64,000 nucleotides of DNA from Haberlea rhodopensis (Eukaryota; Streptophyta; Magnoliopsida; Lamiales; Gesneriaceae): assembly GCA_907163345.1 (NCBI GenBank), contig CAJQUN010000055.1, positions 620,001-684,000 on the forward strand, read 5' to 3'. Below, piece by piece: positions 33,561-44,800 of this stretch. Below the pieces are notes generated by a model. That model worked only from the letters and a program-made list of their open reading frames with translations. It was not told where the DNA came from and did no database searches. The stretch's first letter is position 1. Each line of letters starts with the position of its first letter. The translations under genes were made by a program, and so were the position numbers.

Positions 33561-35395
33561 TGTGGGGTCCTCATTACTTAATCCATTATGTATCAATTAA
33601 ACATACATATGTGAGTCAGAATTAAGTAAAAGCATGCACTGATTAAAAGTTTCTGACTAGTTAAGTTGTTACAGATGTACAAGTACAAAACCACAAGTAC
33701 AAAAACCCTATTCACATATACATCACATGTATAAATAACAACATAAGCCAGCACAACTCCTATGTAGTGGTTCACCTCGCAGCGGAATAAGACTCACGAT
33801 TCCCACGTCTAAGAAATCCTAAACATTCACACAACGTGAGTATAGATAAACCACTATCTTAGTGCAATACCAAAACACAATATCAATGATAAAGCACAAT
33901 AAACATCATATCCAATGTGAATGCTCTGTCTCATGCATCAACCAATGCACCATGTCGACATGTCTCAACTATCACCCTATTATCACAAGACTAATATGAT
34001 ATGTCTATTCCGCTCAATATGTCAGTGGAACCGCCTCACATCTTCATATTAGCAATACATATCATAGTACCGTCCTCACATGATAATAGCCAGAGCATAT
34101 ACCCAAAAACCGGCGTATATCTCTCATACCAAGTATATGTAGCATACCCGAGCATATACCCAAACCAGGCGTATACCTCTAATGCTAAAGCATATACCTC
34201 ATCCATCTCAAACACATGATATCCATGAATGTACATGCATAAGATACTACAAATCATATGATATCAACACAACACAATTCATATGATATCAATCTCATAA
34301 CATCATCACACAATATCTATACTCCGTACGTCAACACGTACCTGTAAAGCGACACAAACGAGATAAATCAGTCGTCACTGGCTAATTGCCTCGTTGTCCT
34401 GTCCCCTGTGATGGTGCTACAACAATGCCAATAATATATCATGTTATGATAGGCATTAAAATCAAACTCTACAAAATATAACATTTTTGTCAAAACCTAA
34501 CCATGGCAATCGATCTCATGATTTGAGGCGATCGATTGCCTAAAGCTTTGGTCTTAGGCGATCGATTTCATAATTTCACGCGATCGGTCGCCTCCCCTTT
34601 GAAAAACATTCTGCCTCGAGGCGATCGATTGCCTCAAACGTAGCGATCGATCGCCTCCTCTGTTTTCAGAAAACAAACATAGCGATTTTTCTAATTCTTT
34701 CTTGGTGTTTCTCCTATACTTCAAAACTCAACATTTAAACATGTTCCATGAAATCTCTAATAACATATAAACATGTTTCTCTCATCATACAATTCATTTA
34801 TTTGCATGATAACAAATTTCAATTCAAAGCATACAAACTAGTAACCACATGCTTCAATTTTCCATTAACTCAATCCATATGCATCATATACTATCCAATT
34901 CTTACCAAGAAAGAATGAAGTTACTTCACTTAGCTTCCTAGCTTGATTACCAAGTGCAATCCAAGCAAAAGATAGAAACACAAGTAAGGGTTTGGAGAGG
35001 AGCTTATGTAGAGATTTGTAGGTGTGATTTGGTGTAGTGTGAGCTTATCAAGCTGATTGTCTTTTTACTAGCAGCTCTTCCAACATAACTCACATGTACA
35101 TGAAATCCATTCAAACTCAATCAAATGCACATTCAAATGCCTCTCACATGCATGCTAAATGCACACCAAGGTTACATCCCACTATACATCCATATTAAAT
35201 TCATAAATCATATGTTTATGTTAGGAACTCATTTCTTTAATTCTCATATGTCTTTTATTTTCCAATGAGATTCCATTCATACATGTTTTTACTCCTACTC
35301 AGTTCAATCCGAACCCGAGTCCATAACATACTGTAATTAATCATAATTACCCCATAAACATATAACACATGTATACGTCAAATCGAGGCATGACA
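33561..35395 (-). mobile_element. Solo LTR of a Tekay-like gypsy element inside the satellite
   Basis: On the minus strand it starts TGTCATGCCTCGATTTG, a typical Tekay/chromovirus LTR start, and ends GACCCCACA. The same satellite flanks both sides (CATCCCAATCC left, GATCCTGTATTTAACC right), so it inserted in the array and later lost its internal part. A GC-rich core at 34505-34665 has repeated GGCGATCGATTGCC words. The target duplication is unclear: GATCC on the right, AATCC two bases before the left end. Confidence 0.65.
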
Positions 35396-35888
35396 GATCC
35401 TGTATTTAACCTGCCAACAACGGACAATAAGTAAAACAAGCTCGCAACCCCGAGCAACAATCATTTAGTCACGTTTTAGGTTCAACTACAGACCAAACAT
35501 CCCGATCCAATATTTAACCCGCCAACAACGAACAATAAATAAAACAAGCTAGCAACCCCGAGCAACATTCACTTAGTCCCGTTTTAGGTTCAAATACAGA
35601 CCAAACATCCCGATCCTGTATTTAACCCGCCAACAACGGACAATAGATGAAACAAGCTCGCAACCCCGAGCAACAATCACTTAGTCCCATTTTAGGTTCA
35701 AATACAGACCAAACATCCCGATCCTGTATTTAACCCGCCAACAACGGACAATAGATGAAACAAGCTCGCAACCCCGAGCAACAATCACTTAGTCCCGTTT
35801 TAGGTTCAAATACAGACCAAACATCCCGATCATGTATTTAACCCGCCAACAACGGACAATAAATAAAACAAGCTCGCAACCCCGAGCA
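35396..35888. repeat. Satellite, middle part: 107-108 bp units
   Basis: About 4.5 copies, starts near 35499, 35606, 35714 and 35822. Each has CATCCCGATCC(T/A), TTTAACCCGCCAACAACG, GCTCGCAACCCCGAGC and TTTTAGGTTCAAATACAGAC. Confidence 0.88.
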
Positions 35889-36420
35889 ACAATAGAACAT
35901 ACTCGAATATCCCGATCACCAATAATAAAACGCACTCGAACATCCCGAGCACCAATAATGAAACGTACTCGAACATCCCGAGCACCAATAATAGAACGCA
36001 CTCGAACATCCCGAGCACCAATAATAAAACGCATTCGAACATCCCGAGCATCCATAATAGAACGTACTCGAACACCCGAGCACACATAATAGAACGTACT
36101 CGAACATCCCGAGCACCAATAACAGAACGCACTCGAACATCCGGAGCACCAATAATAGAACGCACTCGAACATCCCGAGCACCAATAATAAAACGCATTC
36201 GAACATCCCGAGCATTCATTACAGAACGCATTCGAACATCCCGAGCATCCATAATAGAACGTACTCGAACATCCCGAGCACACATAATAGAACGTACTCG
36301 AACATCCCGAGCACCAATAACAGAACGCATTCGAACATCCCAAGCATCCATAATAGAACGTACTCGAACATCCCGAGCACACATAATAGAACGTACTTGA
36401 ACATCCCGAGCACCAATAGC
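35889..36420. repeat. Satellite, right part: 33-bp units, about 16 copies
   Basis: Unit of the type AATAGAACGCACTCGAACAT followed by CCCGAGCACC. Being a multiple of three, it leaves long open frames on both strands (for example an 11-residue CSGCSSTFYY(V/G) repeat on the minus strand). One unit near 36075 has lost a base, which shifts the frame. Groups of units are themselves duplicated. Confidence 0.9.
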
Positions 36421-37733
36421 AGGGCCTTACTGATAGATTGCAAGCCCGAACTATATTGCACCTAGGTCGACCTGAAATACTGCAACACAAAATGCATATA
36501 TAGGAATTTAAAGTAACTATTGGGAAGAAATAACCGTAAACCGGGCATGTAGACTGAGCACCGGAGTCAATGTCAACTGTTAGTTTGAATATGTCATGAG
36601 CTTGACAACGATGAGCTAGAGGCCGAAGACCTGATGTTTTGAGCTCTATCTGTTCAAAGACATGGGTCGAGCATATGCGAGGTGCATATGGTCAACACAT
36701 CTTGAGCTCGCTGCCAAGTACTGCAGAAAAGACAAGACAGGAAGAATCCAGAATATTTTGCATTTTAAGTATATGGTGTAATATAAGAATTGTATCATCA
36801 AATATCCCGATCCAATCTAATGCGAGTAATCCGTCACAATGAAACTTGAGTCCAATATAAAAGGTCCAACTCTTCTAGCTAATCACCATGAGAAAAGATA
36901 ATTATATGCGTGAATGATTTCCTTGAATTTGAATCAAGGACTCATTATAGCTTTAAATCTCATATGCAAATTTCAGTCAATACCATGTCATTATGCTACT
37001 CAATGCATTCTTGTAAATGTTGGTATAAATAAGTTGGAATCCTTCAAGGCTAAACACGGCTCAGGAAGTTTGTGAATTATAATTCCCCATCTTGAGAAAT
37101 TAAAGTGTGGCAGTAAGAATAAAAATATCACCATGTCATGACATATTAAGTTGTGATATGTTACTTCATAAGTGTAGCATGCACCATATCTTTCGGTAAA
37201 ACATCACCATTCATCTAATTATAAGATCATCACAAAATAGGTGATAACCAATTTCGGATCCTTCAGCAAAAGTGTTATCCACTAATATTGATGCAATTAA
37301 GGAATACAACATTAAATTTGTGTTAACGTGTAGATCCAAAACGTGGCAATTCTGGCTGTAGATAAGCAGACATCAAGACACCATACTTTCATTAGATATT
37401 GCAATTTCAAGTATTTCATGCTAGAAAAAGGTAAACAAGGGACTTATATGTTCAAGTATATAAGCTGCTGGGTATATGCTCCAGGAGGTGAACCATTGAT
37501 GGCAATGATAAAGCCTTTGCACAATCAACTATTATTGGTCCATTATAACAGAAGTGCACAAAATTTGAACTTCTTAAGCATCAGAGCTGAGATACTGCAA
37601 ACTTTGGGCATCCGTATGCAACAATATTCCAGAGATAAGTTATAAAAATTGCCAAAAATTCTAAACTGTTCTCCGCGATCCTCCCGCATCATTAACATAA
37701 AAATATAACCAACTGTAGACTTTTCAAGTTTCC
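36421..37733. other. Intergenic, no recognised gene
   Basis: Short ORFs only (for example 37343-37645), without family resemblance. I see nothing I can support. Confidence 0.5.
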
Positions 37734-38037
37734 AAAATCCTCAAAACTTCCAACCGAGGCTTATACCTATTCTCAACGCTCAACGCTGTACATGAGTGAA
37801 CCAGGGTAATGAACAATACTTGACAAATCGTACTTCCCAGAGGCCAGAAGAACCTCTTTCACCGTCTTCATCTTCTCTTCTGATACCGTAAACACCGGAG
37901 ATGAGGTCTGAAACATTTTATGTATATCAGTTTTAGAAAAAACCCAACTCCCGAAAAGCCTTCAACTTTAGTTCCCAATTCACATTACTGAATGAACGCA
38001 TAGTCGTAATACTAACTCCCATTTCATCAACCTTATC
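37734..38037 (-). pseudogene. mTERF-family pseudogene, C-terminal fragment
   Basis: mTERF proteins bind organellar nucleic acids. The minus strand shows the family text in order: VDEMGVSITTMRSFSNVNWE, a helix WELKLKAFRELGF, then PVFTVSEEKMKTVKEVLL, then YDLSSIVHYPGSLMYSVE and RYKPRLEVLRIL. Two extra bases after LGF shift the frame, and a 7-bp tandem duplication (CGTTGAG) after YSVE shifts it again, with an early stop. The N-terminal part is not found. Plant mTERF genes are often clustered and duplicated, so a dead copy is plausible. Confidence 0.65.
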
Positions 38038-39134
38038 AATATCTATTTTTCTCCGAGATTTCTTTTACATGAACAAGAAGAGAGCCATACTGGACGATTT
38101 TGAGCAACACACTTTCATGCTCAATATCTTGATCTCAGTTCTTTGCACAACATCAGAAGAGTGAAGAACTACCGCCCTCTCCCTCCGCTGGACGTGCGAT
38201 TGTTCGAATAAAATTTAACCTCCAGCTAATAATAGCAAGATCCAATCACGCATGTCAGAGACTCCCAAAGCTAGGTTCGTGTTATATGGAGATATGAGAA
38301 GACCCCGCAATTGCAATTAACCGATTGTTACTTAAAGCGAACATGCTTCGATCATGGTTGGCGGTGCTTAAGCCGAGATTTGCTCAGAATATTGTGACTC
38401 CATATTTTTCCAGATCTGTTCCGAAATCTTCGGTGCATTCTTTTCTACAAGTTCCCATCTCTTGTAACCAATTAACAAATCAAGATCCTGATTTTCATCA
38501 TCTATCAATACTTGCTCCATTTTCTTGATTTTTTTTTTGGGATGGAATTTTGAGGTTGAACATGAGAATAGGGAGTCTGTGGCGGGTGAATGGGTTTTCG
38601 GTGGATGCGTAGGGACAGCAAGGGATTGGTGGAAAACTATCTCCTTTACCACATTTCTTCAGCTATTATGCACACCAGCACACGGTGCTACATGGTTTCT
38701 CCAAGGCCATATGAATTCAGATTCCGCGATTTTCATCGACACTTATTTCAATGGTAGGATGGACCAATCACAACACATTTCTTCTTCTTCTCTCTGCATG
38801 TTTCTCAGGACGACGACGATAATATGCGTCGCGGTCGGTGGCTATGGTGCAGCAGCGAGAATAGATGGTTTTGATATTTTGATGGTTTCGACCCTCCAAC
38901 CATCAGCTTGAACCAGTGTCGTGATTGATCATGTGTGCGCTGCAACCACGAATTCATGGATGTCCACGCCAGGGAGATGATCGAGCTTTCTCAAGCCTTG
39001 GTCAGAAGGAAAACGATCGATTGCCCCTTCCCACTTGTGTATGTTTCAGTTGAGCAGAATAGTTTAGATCCAAAAACCAAGGAGGAGAAAAATTTATCGA
39101 AGGCATCCTCTTCTCTTCAACGTCTTAGACCGAT
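38038..39134. other. Region before an LTR/PBS, possibly retrotransposon internal sequence
   Basis: If the LTR at 39155-39725 belongs to a minus-strand element, its internal part would run down from 39134. No gag or pol domain is visible. A plus-strand ORF at 38325-38528 (MLRSWLAVLKPRFAQ...) resembles an organelle-targeting sequence, but no downstream coding exon was found. Confidence 0.3.
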
Positions 39135-39153
39135 GTTCCCACATACGGCGCCA
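39135..39153 (-). other. Primer binding site next to an LTR
   Basis: TGGCGCCGTATGTGGGAAC on the minus strand, one base from the LTR end. It closely matches the primer site of the Tat-like element at 2430-2448. Confidence 0.55.
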
Positions 39154-39154
39154 A

Positions 39155-39725
39155 TGATGTCATTCGATTTTTTCCGTGTTCGGTAGATTTAAGTGTTTAC
39201 GAAAATAAAAGAAAAACACCAAGATTTTTTACGTGGAAAACCCCCAAAACGAGGGAAAAACCACGGGACCTAGTCCAGTATAAATTCCACTATAAACCAT
39301 GATATTTACAATGCTTTTCTGTACAAAAAATGGACATAATGTAAGGAAGAATTTTCTTCTCCTTCCCCCTCAAGAGCCGAGAGTTCTCTTGCTATGGATA
39401 GTCCAAAGTCCCCCTTTTCATTGCCCTTTCTCCCTTTTAATACAAGAAAATTAGCCCATTAATTAGGCCATTAACCCCCACTAATTCCCCCACTAATTGC
39501 TCATTTCTCGGCCACCTCCCCATAATTTGCCCCATTACTTACCATTCATTGCTCCATTATGTCCGGGAAATCCGGGTTGATTAACCGATATGACCGGGTC
39601 TTATGCCACTGTTTGACCACGTGAGACCGAGCAGAATATCATCCTCTTCGGGCATTTCCCTCTTCGGGCACTTTCTTTCTTGGCAATGATTTTACCCGAT
39701 GTGGTATAATTTCCCCACCACATCA
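39155..39725 (-). mobile_element. LTR (571 bp) with matching termini TGATGT/ACATCA
   Basis: On the minus strand it starts TGATGTGGTGGGGAAATT and ends GAATGACATCA, then one base and a primer binding site. The second LTR is not seen in the window, so the element is truncated or rearranged. Confidence 0.6.
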
Positions 39726-42060
39726 CACTACTCATAACCAATTGGTAATGAGATGAGTAACCCAAAATCTTTTATAAGGAGCATATATAGCTTTCAAACT
39801 TCTCAATGTGCGACAACAACTCGAAACACGTCATCTCACATGTGACATTATATAAGTCAAACATGTAGTTTGAAAACGTGGGGGACGGTGAGCATGTTGG
39901 CGGAATAGTCAATCACATAGAAAACCTGCTATAATATCATGTTAAGAATATATTGGGTTACATGATATGAGATTTTTTATAAGTAGAAAACATAGCTTTC
40001 AAATTCCCAACAACTCTCACCTTAATATAATCTTTTTTTTTTCTGCTAAAAAAAAAAGATTAAGAGACGAAGTAAAAGAAGTTGAATCAATTGCCATCGG
40101 CAGAAAAAAAATATACAATATTTGGGTGTGAAGCCTAATCGTTTCGATTTATTTTAGGTTTTCATTTCATCTTTTGATCGATCGATCGATCGATCGATAT
40201 CTTTTGATGTGAATCTCTTTTCTTTCTTTTTTTATTTTAAAAAAAAATATTTTTTAATCGATTTGACATTCACCATAAAAATTGTTCTCTTATCAAAAAA
40301 ATTATATCAAAGATATATTCGTATCATTGAAAATTAATACTCAAAACATTTCCTCGAAATATTTTCTCATAACATCACAAAATTAAAACTAAACACTGCA
40401 GTCTGCATATACTTTTGGATTATATTTTATTTTTTAGATACAAGATTTTGACTTAATATTCATCTGGAAATTTTGTTGCTTCTATTTTGTGGCCATTAGA
40501 AATGACACATTGATGCTATCATGGTCGCTGTCTACAATTGATTTGAAATATCTACATCGATGATAATGATGTATATATATTTAAGACATCTCAAGCTAAC
40601 CGATTTTTTAATCGACATTATTATTTATTTATGCCATTTACGCTTAAAAAACCAATCTCATTATAATTGGTGGATTTTAATAAGAAAAATATATTAACAT
40701 GTTACGTATCAAGTTTATGCCTCATGTTAGACCCGACCAAGGGTCATGAATCGGCCAGAAACTTGCCGATAGCCAACGGGCCGGTTAACTGGGTCAATAA
40801 TTCGACGAGTCAGATCTGTAACCGACGGTTAAAGGTCATAATTTTCTAATTTGTGAACATGCGGTTCAAGAGTTTATTTTATTTTATTTTTTTTACATTT
40901 TATAATTTTATAATATATGTTACGGCGTAGATTTAAACTCATGAACTCCAACTTGGGTAATTAGCTTCGACCACTAAGCTATAAGAGTCTTATCTATCTC
41001 ACGTGATATACGGGCACCATAACCGCTTTTGCAAAAGATAAAAGTCTTATAGATTCATTATTCACATGTCTTTAAATAGTATTCTTAGGGGCGTTATTCA
41101 TCATTAGATGACAATATTCACAAGCTATATTAGCTATTCCGACAAGACACTATCCATAGGATTAGCAACTACTCGACCCTCGTTTTGATACCTGTTTGAT
41201 TAAATAGAAGATTTAAAAAATACAAGTCATTGACAATAAATGAAATCTTATGTGTTTGGAAGAATAATTTTTATATTATTTTTTGTTAAAAATCATTGAC
41301 AATTTTGTCTAAATATTATGCATCACGCTGACGGGAATTTTTAGTACGAAAATGTGAATTAGTCTTAGGTATCTTATGTGGTAGATTCAATCCGTTAGAT
41401 ATATATATTCTCACCCAATGTTGATATGAATATACTCATCCAATAGATGTGACTAACCCATAAAACACTACCCAATATAATAAACCCGAAAATGTGTAAT
41501 CATGTCAAGATAACTTGTGCGGCAAAAATAACGAAATCCTCAATTCAATGGTAGTTGTGAAATGTCAAATTGTGTGTTGACAAATCATACTATACCATAA
41601 TTTGCAACATTTACATCCCCATGAAAAGGAACCTTTGTCCCATAGATATTTTGAATGGTGAGGCCAATTTTTTTATAGGGGTTAATATTTTTTTTGCATA
41701 TACGAGACTCGAATATGAGCTTTTGTTTAAAGGGTAAGTGAATTTTAACCAAATCGGCAAAGCCGGAAGCTCGATGGGTGAAGGCTATTAATCTTACATA
41801 TGAGATATCTTGTGTTATTATGAAAAGTAGAGCTTATAAAATTTAGTTTTTTTTTTTCCAATGATTATTTTTCATCTATTCAATTTCACGAATACGTGAC
41901 CAGATGTGTATTTAAAAGAAAATTAGATGATCATATATTTATATTCGTTAGTGCTTTTTTAGTAAGAAAAAATAAATTTCATAAATATAAAAAATTAATT
42001 TTGATAAAAAGGACAACGTGGCATAAACAATGAATATATATCAATCTCTGGTTCATATTT
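39726..42060. other. Intergenic region upstream of the WD40 gene
   Basis: AT-rich. Contains a (GATC)n microsatellite at 40176-40198 and a tRNA-like SINE candidate at about 40925-40985. The part at 39726-40020 resembles decayed LTR sequence (GGGTTACATGATATGAG). No gene. Confidence 0.45.
40925..40985 (-). mobile_element. tRNA-derived SINE candidate 1
   Basis: On the minus strand a box A-like TAGCTTAGTGGTC (40971-40983) is followed about 30 bases later by a box B-like GAGTTTAAATCTACG. The body and ends are not defined. Confidence 0.35.
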
Positions 42061-42073
42061 CTATAAACTTACC

Positions 42074-42080
42074 TATATAG
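42074..42080 (+). promoter_or_regulatory. Possible TATA box of the WD40 gene
   Basis: TATATAG within ACCTATATAGGTATATA, about 107 bp upstream of the ATG. Confidence 0.4.
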
Positions 42081-42186
42081 GTATATATTGTTTTTTTCTG
42101 TAATAATCTTCATTTCTTTATTTGATTGCGTCGTTTTTTTCTTTATTTTTTAATCTTCAAACATTCAATCCCCGCTTATTTAGCAG

Positions 42187-43665
42187 ATGAAGAAGAATTC
42201 AAGAACAGGGAAACAATACATGGCAACAGAAACCAGCACCCCGACGAGACAAACATTCGGCAACATGTTGCAATCAGATCCACATGAATACTCCTTCCGT
42301 CTCAGCAACACGGCGGATCTCACCCCAGAAAACCAGGAGACGCCTCCGCATAGCTCCGACATCAGCTCCTCCTACAGCACCGCTCCATGGGATTCGCCAT
42401 CGCCATTTTCAACTCCATCGTGGGGCGGCCAACCCCTATCTCCATTATCCAAATCTCCCTGGTCTTCCCACATCCAATCTGAAAATGGTTATTCTTATAC
42501 AGGCTTGATGGGATCCCTTGTGCGTGAGGAAGGCCATATTTATTCGTTAGCAGCTTCAGGCGATTTGCTGTACACGGGTTCCGACAGCAAGAACATCAGG
42601 GTGTGGAAGAATCAGAACGAATTTTCCGGCTTCAAATCTAATTCCGGTTTGGTTAAGGCAATAATCATGGCGGGGGAGAGGATTTTTTCAGGTCACCAGG
42701 ACGGGAAAATCCGGGTCTGGATGGTGTCAAGTAAGGATCCGAGCATTCACAAACGAATCGGGACATTGCCCACATTAAGAGATACCATAAAAAGCTCATT
42801 GAATCCCAGAAACTACGTAGAGATCAGGAGACATCGGAACGTAATATGGATCAAACACGTTGATGCGATTTCATCTCTCAGCTTGAGCGAGGACAAATCA
42901 TTATTATACTCCAGCTCGTGGGATAAAACCTTTAAGGTATGGCGAATTCACGACTCGAAATGCCTCGAATCAATCAATGCACACGATGATGCGGTAAATT
43001 CAGTGGTTGCTGGGTTCGACGGGATGGTTTTCACCGGCTCCGCGGATGGAACCGTCAAGGTGTGGCGGCGGGAAATGCAAGTTAAAGGCGCCACGAAACA
43101 TGTCTTTTCGCAGACATTATTGAAGCAAGATTGTGCCATAACATCATTAGCCGTGGACGCTTCCGCTACAGTTCTATACTCCGGATCATCGGACGGGCTT
43201 GTCAACTTCTGGGACCGCGGCAAGTTTCTTTCCCACGGAGGGGTTTTGAGGGGCCATAAGCTTGCAGTTTTGTGCCTTGCAACGGCGGGGACTTTGGTGT
43301 TCAGTGGTTCGGCGGACACGAATATTTGTGTGTGGAAAAAGGAAGGAGATGGGCATATTTGTTTATCAGTGTTGAGCGGTCACAGTGGTCCGGTGAAATG
43401 TTTGGCGGCAGAGGAGGAGAAAGGAGAATATTCAAGTGAATTTGATAGGCATTATGTGGTGTACAGCGGCAGCCTTGATAAATCGGTGAAGATATGGCGG
43501 GTGTCTGCTTTAACGGCTGCCGCCATGCAACCTCCGCCAGGTACTCCGCCGCAGCAGAAGCAGCATTGTCTGCCGGAGACTAATTGCAGTCCATCGCCGA
43601 CAAACATTTCTGCCCATATCTTCTCACAGCAAGGTCGTAGTAGGGTGAGCAATGAAAGAAAATGA
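42187..43665 (+). CDS. JGB: JINGUBANG-like WD40 repeat protein
   Basis: A single-exon gene of 492 codons. Residues 1-105 are Ser/Pro-rich and probably disordered. Seven WD40 repeats follow (about 116-142, 155-181, 224-254, 266-295, 315-344, 357-386, 399-440), each closing with a W-D-like pair such as IRVW, FKVW, VKVW, VNFW, ICVW or VKIW. Together they make one beta-propeller. The tail is Pro/Gln-rich. In Arabidopsis, JINGUBANG limits pollen germination by acting with the transcription factor TCP4; a similar role here is inferred from the domain layout and resemblance. The first ATG was chosen; a second in-frame Met is 11 codons later. No introns, as in many members of this family. Confidence 0.88.
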   Translation: MKKNSRTGKQYMATETSTPTRQTFGNMLQSDPHEYSFRLSNTADLTPENQETPPHSSDISSSYSTAPWDSPSPFSTPSWGGQPLSPLSKSPWSSHIQSENGYSYTGLMGSLVREEGHIYSLAASGDLLYTGSDSKNIRVWKNQNEFSGFKSNSGLVKAIIMAGERIFSGHQDGKIRVWMVSSKDPSIHKRIGTLPTLRDTIKSSLNPRNYVEIRRHRNVIWIKHVDAISSLSLSEDKSLLYSSSWDKTFKVWRIHDSKCLESINAHDDAVNSVVAGFDGMVFTGSADGTVKVWRREMQVKGATKHVFSQTLLKQDCAITSLAVDASATVLYSGSSDGLVNFWDRGKFLSHGGVLRGHKLAVLCLATAGTLVFSGSADTNICVWKKEGDGHICLSVLSGHSGPVKCLAAEEEKGEYSSEFDRHYVVYSGSLDKSVKIWRVSALTAAAMQPPPGTPPQQKQHCLPETNCSPSPTNISAHIFSQQGRSRVSNERK

Positions 43666-43999
43666 TTATTATTTTTTAATAAATAGCCACTTGAGTCTCT
43701 ATTAAATTTATAAATCAATATAAATAACATACAGATGTATATACGAAAGTTTTAAAATATAATTTCATTCACATAAGTTACTCTATATATTATAATATTT
43801 TACAAATATATGCGTAATTCTGATTTTGTATATGTAACAAATTTATAAATTAAATAACAAATGTCTATTTAAGGTGATAATTTAAAGTTTAATAAAGAAT
43901 ATATGGATGGCTTGTCTGCACGTTGGATTCAGTTGAAGAACGTGGGGTGATCATAATACATTACTAATTTAGACTTTACAATATAACTTGTATGTGTTA

Positions 44000-44160
44000 A
44001 AGGAGTTGGTATAGCTGGTACCGCTCGCTTATACGAGTCAGGAGTTTTCGAATCGAGACCTCATTCGTCTCTCCATTGTATGTATATGTGTGCTGAACTA
44101 TGAAAACTAGGTGTTCAAAGATGTCTACATAAATATTACCGCTTTGCTTTTTTATATAAA
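44000..44160 (+). mobile_element. tRNA-derived SINE candidate 2
   Basis: Box A-like TGGTATAGCTGGTA (44007-44020) and box B-like GTTTTCGAATCGAGACC (44044-44060), spaced as in tRNA. A T-rich tail follows near 44145. Best of the three SINE candidates. Confidence 0.45.
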
Positions 44161-44310
44161 ATATAATTTTATCTGCAAGTGATTATTTATTTGAGGAAAA
44201 TATGTAACAAATCAAACTAGCCAACTTTTGTTGTTTTCCTTTATTTCTGAGCAGAGATTGAACAAGGATTGGATGATGGTTCCCTTGCTTGTCTTTCTCG
44301 TCTACACAAA

Positions 44311-44358
<48 letters not shown>

Positions 44359-44359
44359 T
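44311..44359. repeat. (ATT)n(TA)n microsatellite
   Basis: About ten ATT triplets run directly into about nine TA pairs. Confidence 0.9.
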
Positions 44360-44453
44360 TCATTCCGTCTTTCTTCCCATAATTTATTAAGACCTCTCAT
44401 ATGAATATGTTTTTCAACACCCTTAGGACGAAGGCATTCGGAGGAGATATAAT

Positions 44454-44800
44454 TAGGGGTGTTTAACGGATCAGACCGGTCCGGCCGATTCCGAATCCGT
44501 TAAGCACGGAACTGATCTGATCCGTTAAGGGTTTCGATCCCGGTTCCAACCGGTTTCGAATTGATCCGATCCATTTCGTTATGATTTAATTTAATTTTTT
44601 TTTATTTTCGAACCTTTTTTAGCCATTTCAATTGCAAAAAAATTACCGGTTTTCGGAACCGACGGTGCTACCGATTTCAAGATATGGAACTGCTTCGGAC
44701 CGATTTTTTATCGGTTCTGAGCGGGTTGAAATCGGTTAACCCGATTCTGATTTCGAACCGGGCTAACCGATATCCGGACATGGCCCGATAAATACCCCTA
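44454..44800. mobile_element. hAT-like MITE, 347 bp
   Basis: The ends TAGGGGTGTTTA and TAAATACCCCTA are inverted repeats of the common plant hAT type. The flanks AGATATAA and AGATATAT look like an 8-bp target duplication with one change, if the element is taken to start one base earlier. The interior is rich in CCGGTT/AACCGG words and has no ORF. Confidence 0.6.

Larger units (their letters stand above)
43666..44453. other. Downstream of the WD40 gene: SINE candidate and microsatellite
   Basis: AT-rich 3' flank. Holds a tRNA-like segment at 44000-44160 and (ATT)n plus (TA)n runs at 44311-44359. No gene. Confidence 0.5.

Noticed and set aside
35889..36420. CRISPR-like array of 33-bp repeats
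   Set aside because: Units are adjacent with no unique spacers, and the context is a plant nuclear satellite.
35789..36490. Cysteine-rich protein of about 233 codons on the minus strand
   Set aside because: It is simply the 33-bp satellite read in one frame; no start context, introns or domain support a gene.
37343..37645. ORF of 100 codons
   Set aside because: No recognisable domain, promoter or splice partner; expected by chance at this length.
38325..38528. ORF resembling a mitochondrial presequence
   Set aside because: No downstream exon that continues a protein could be found; kept only as a note.
42180..43730. Antisense ORFs over the WD40 gene
   Set aside because: Shadows of the coding frame; no family text.
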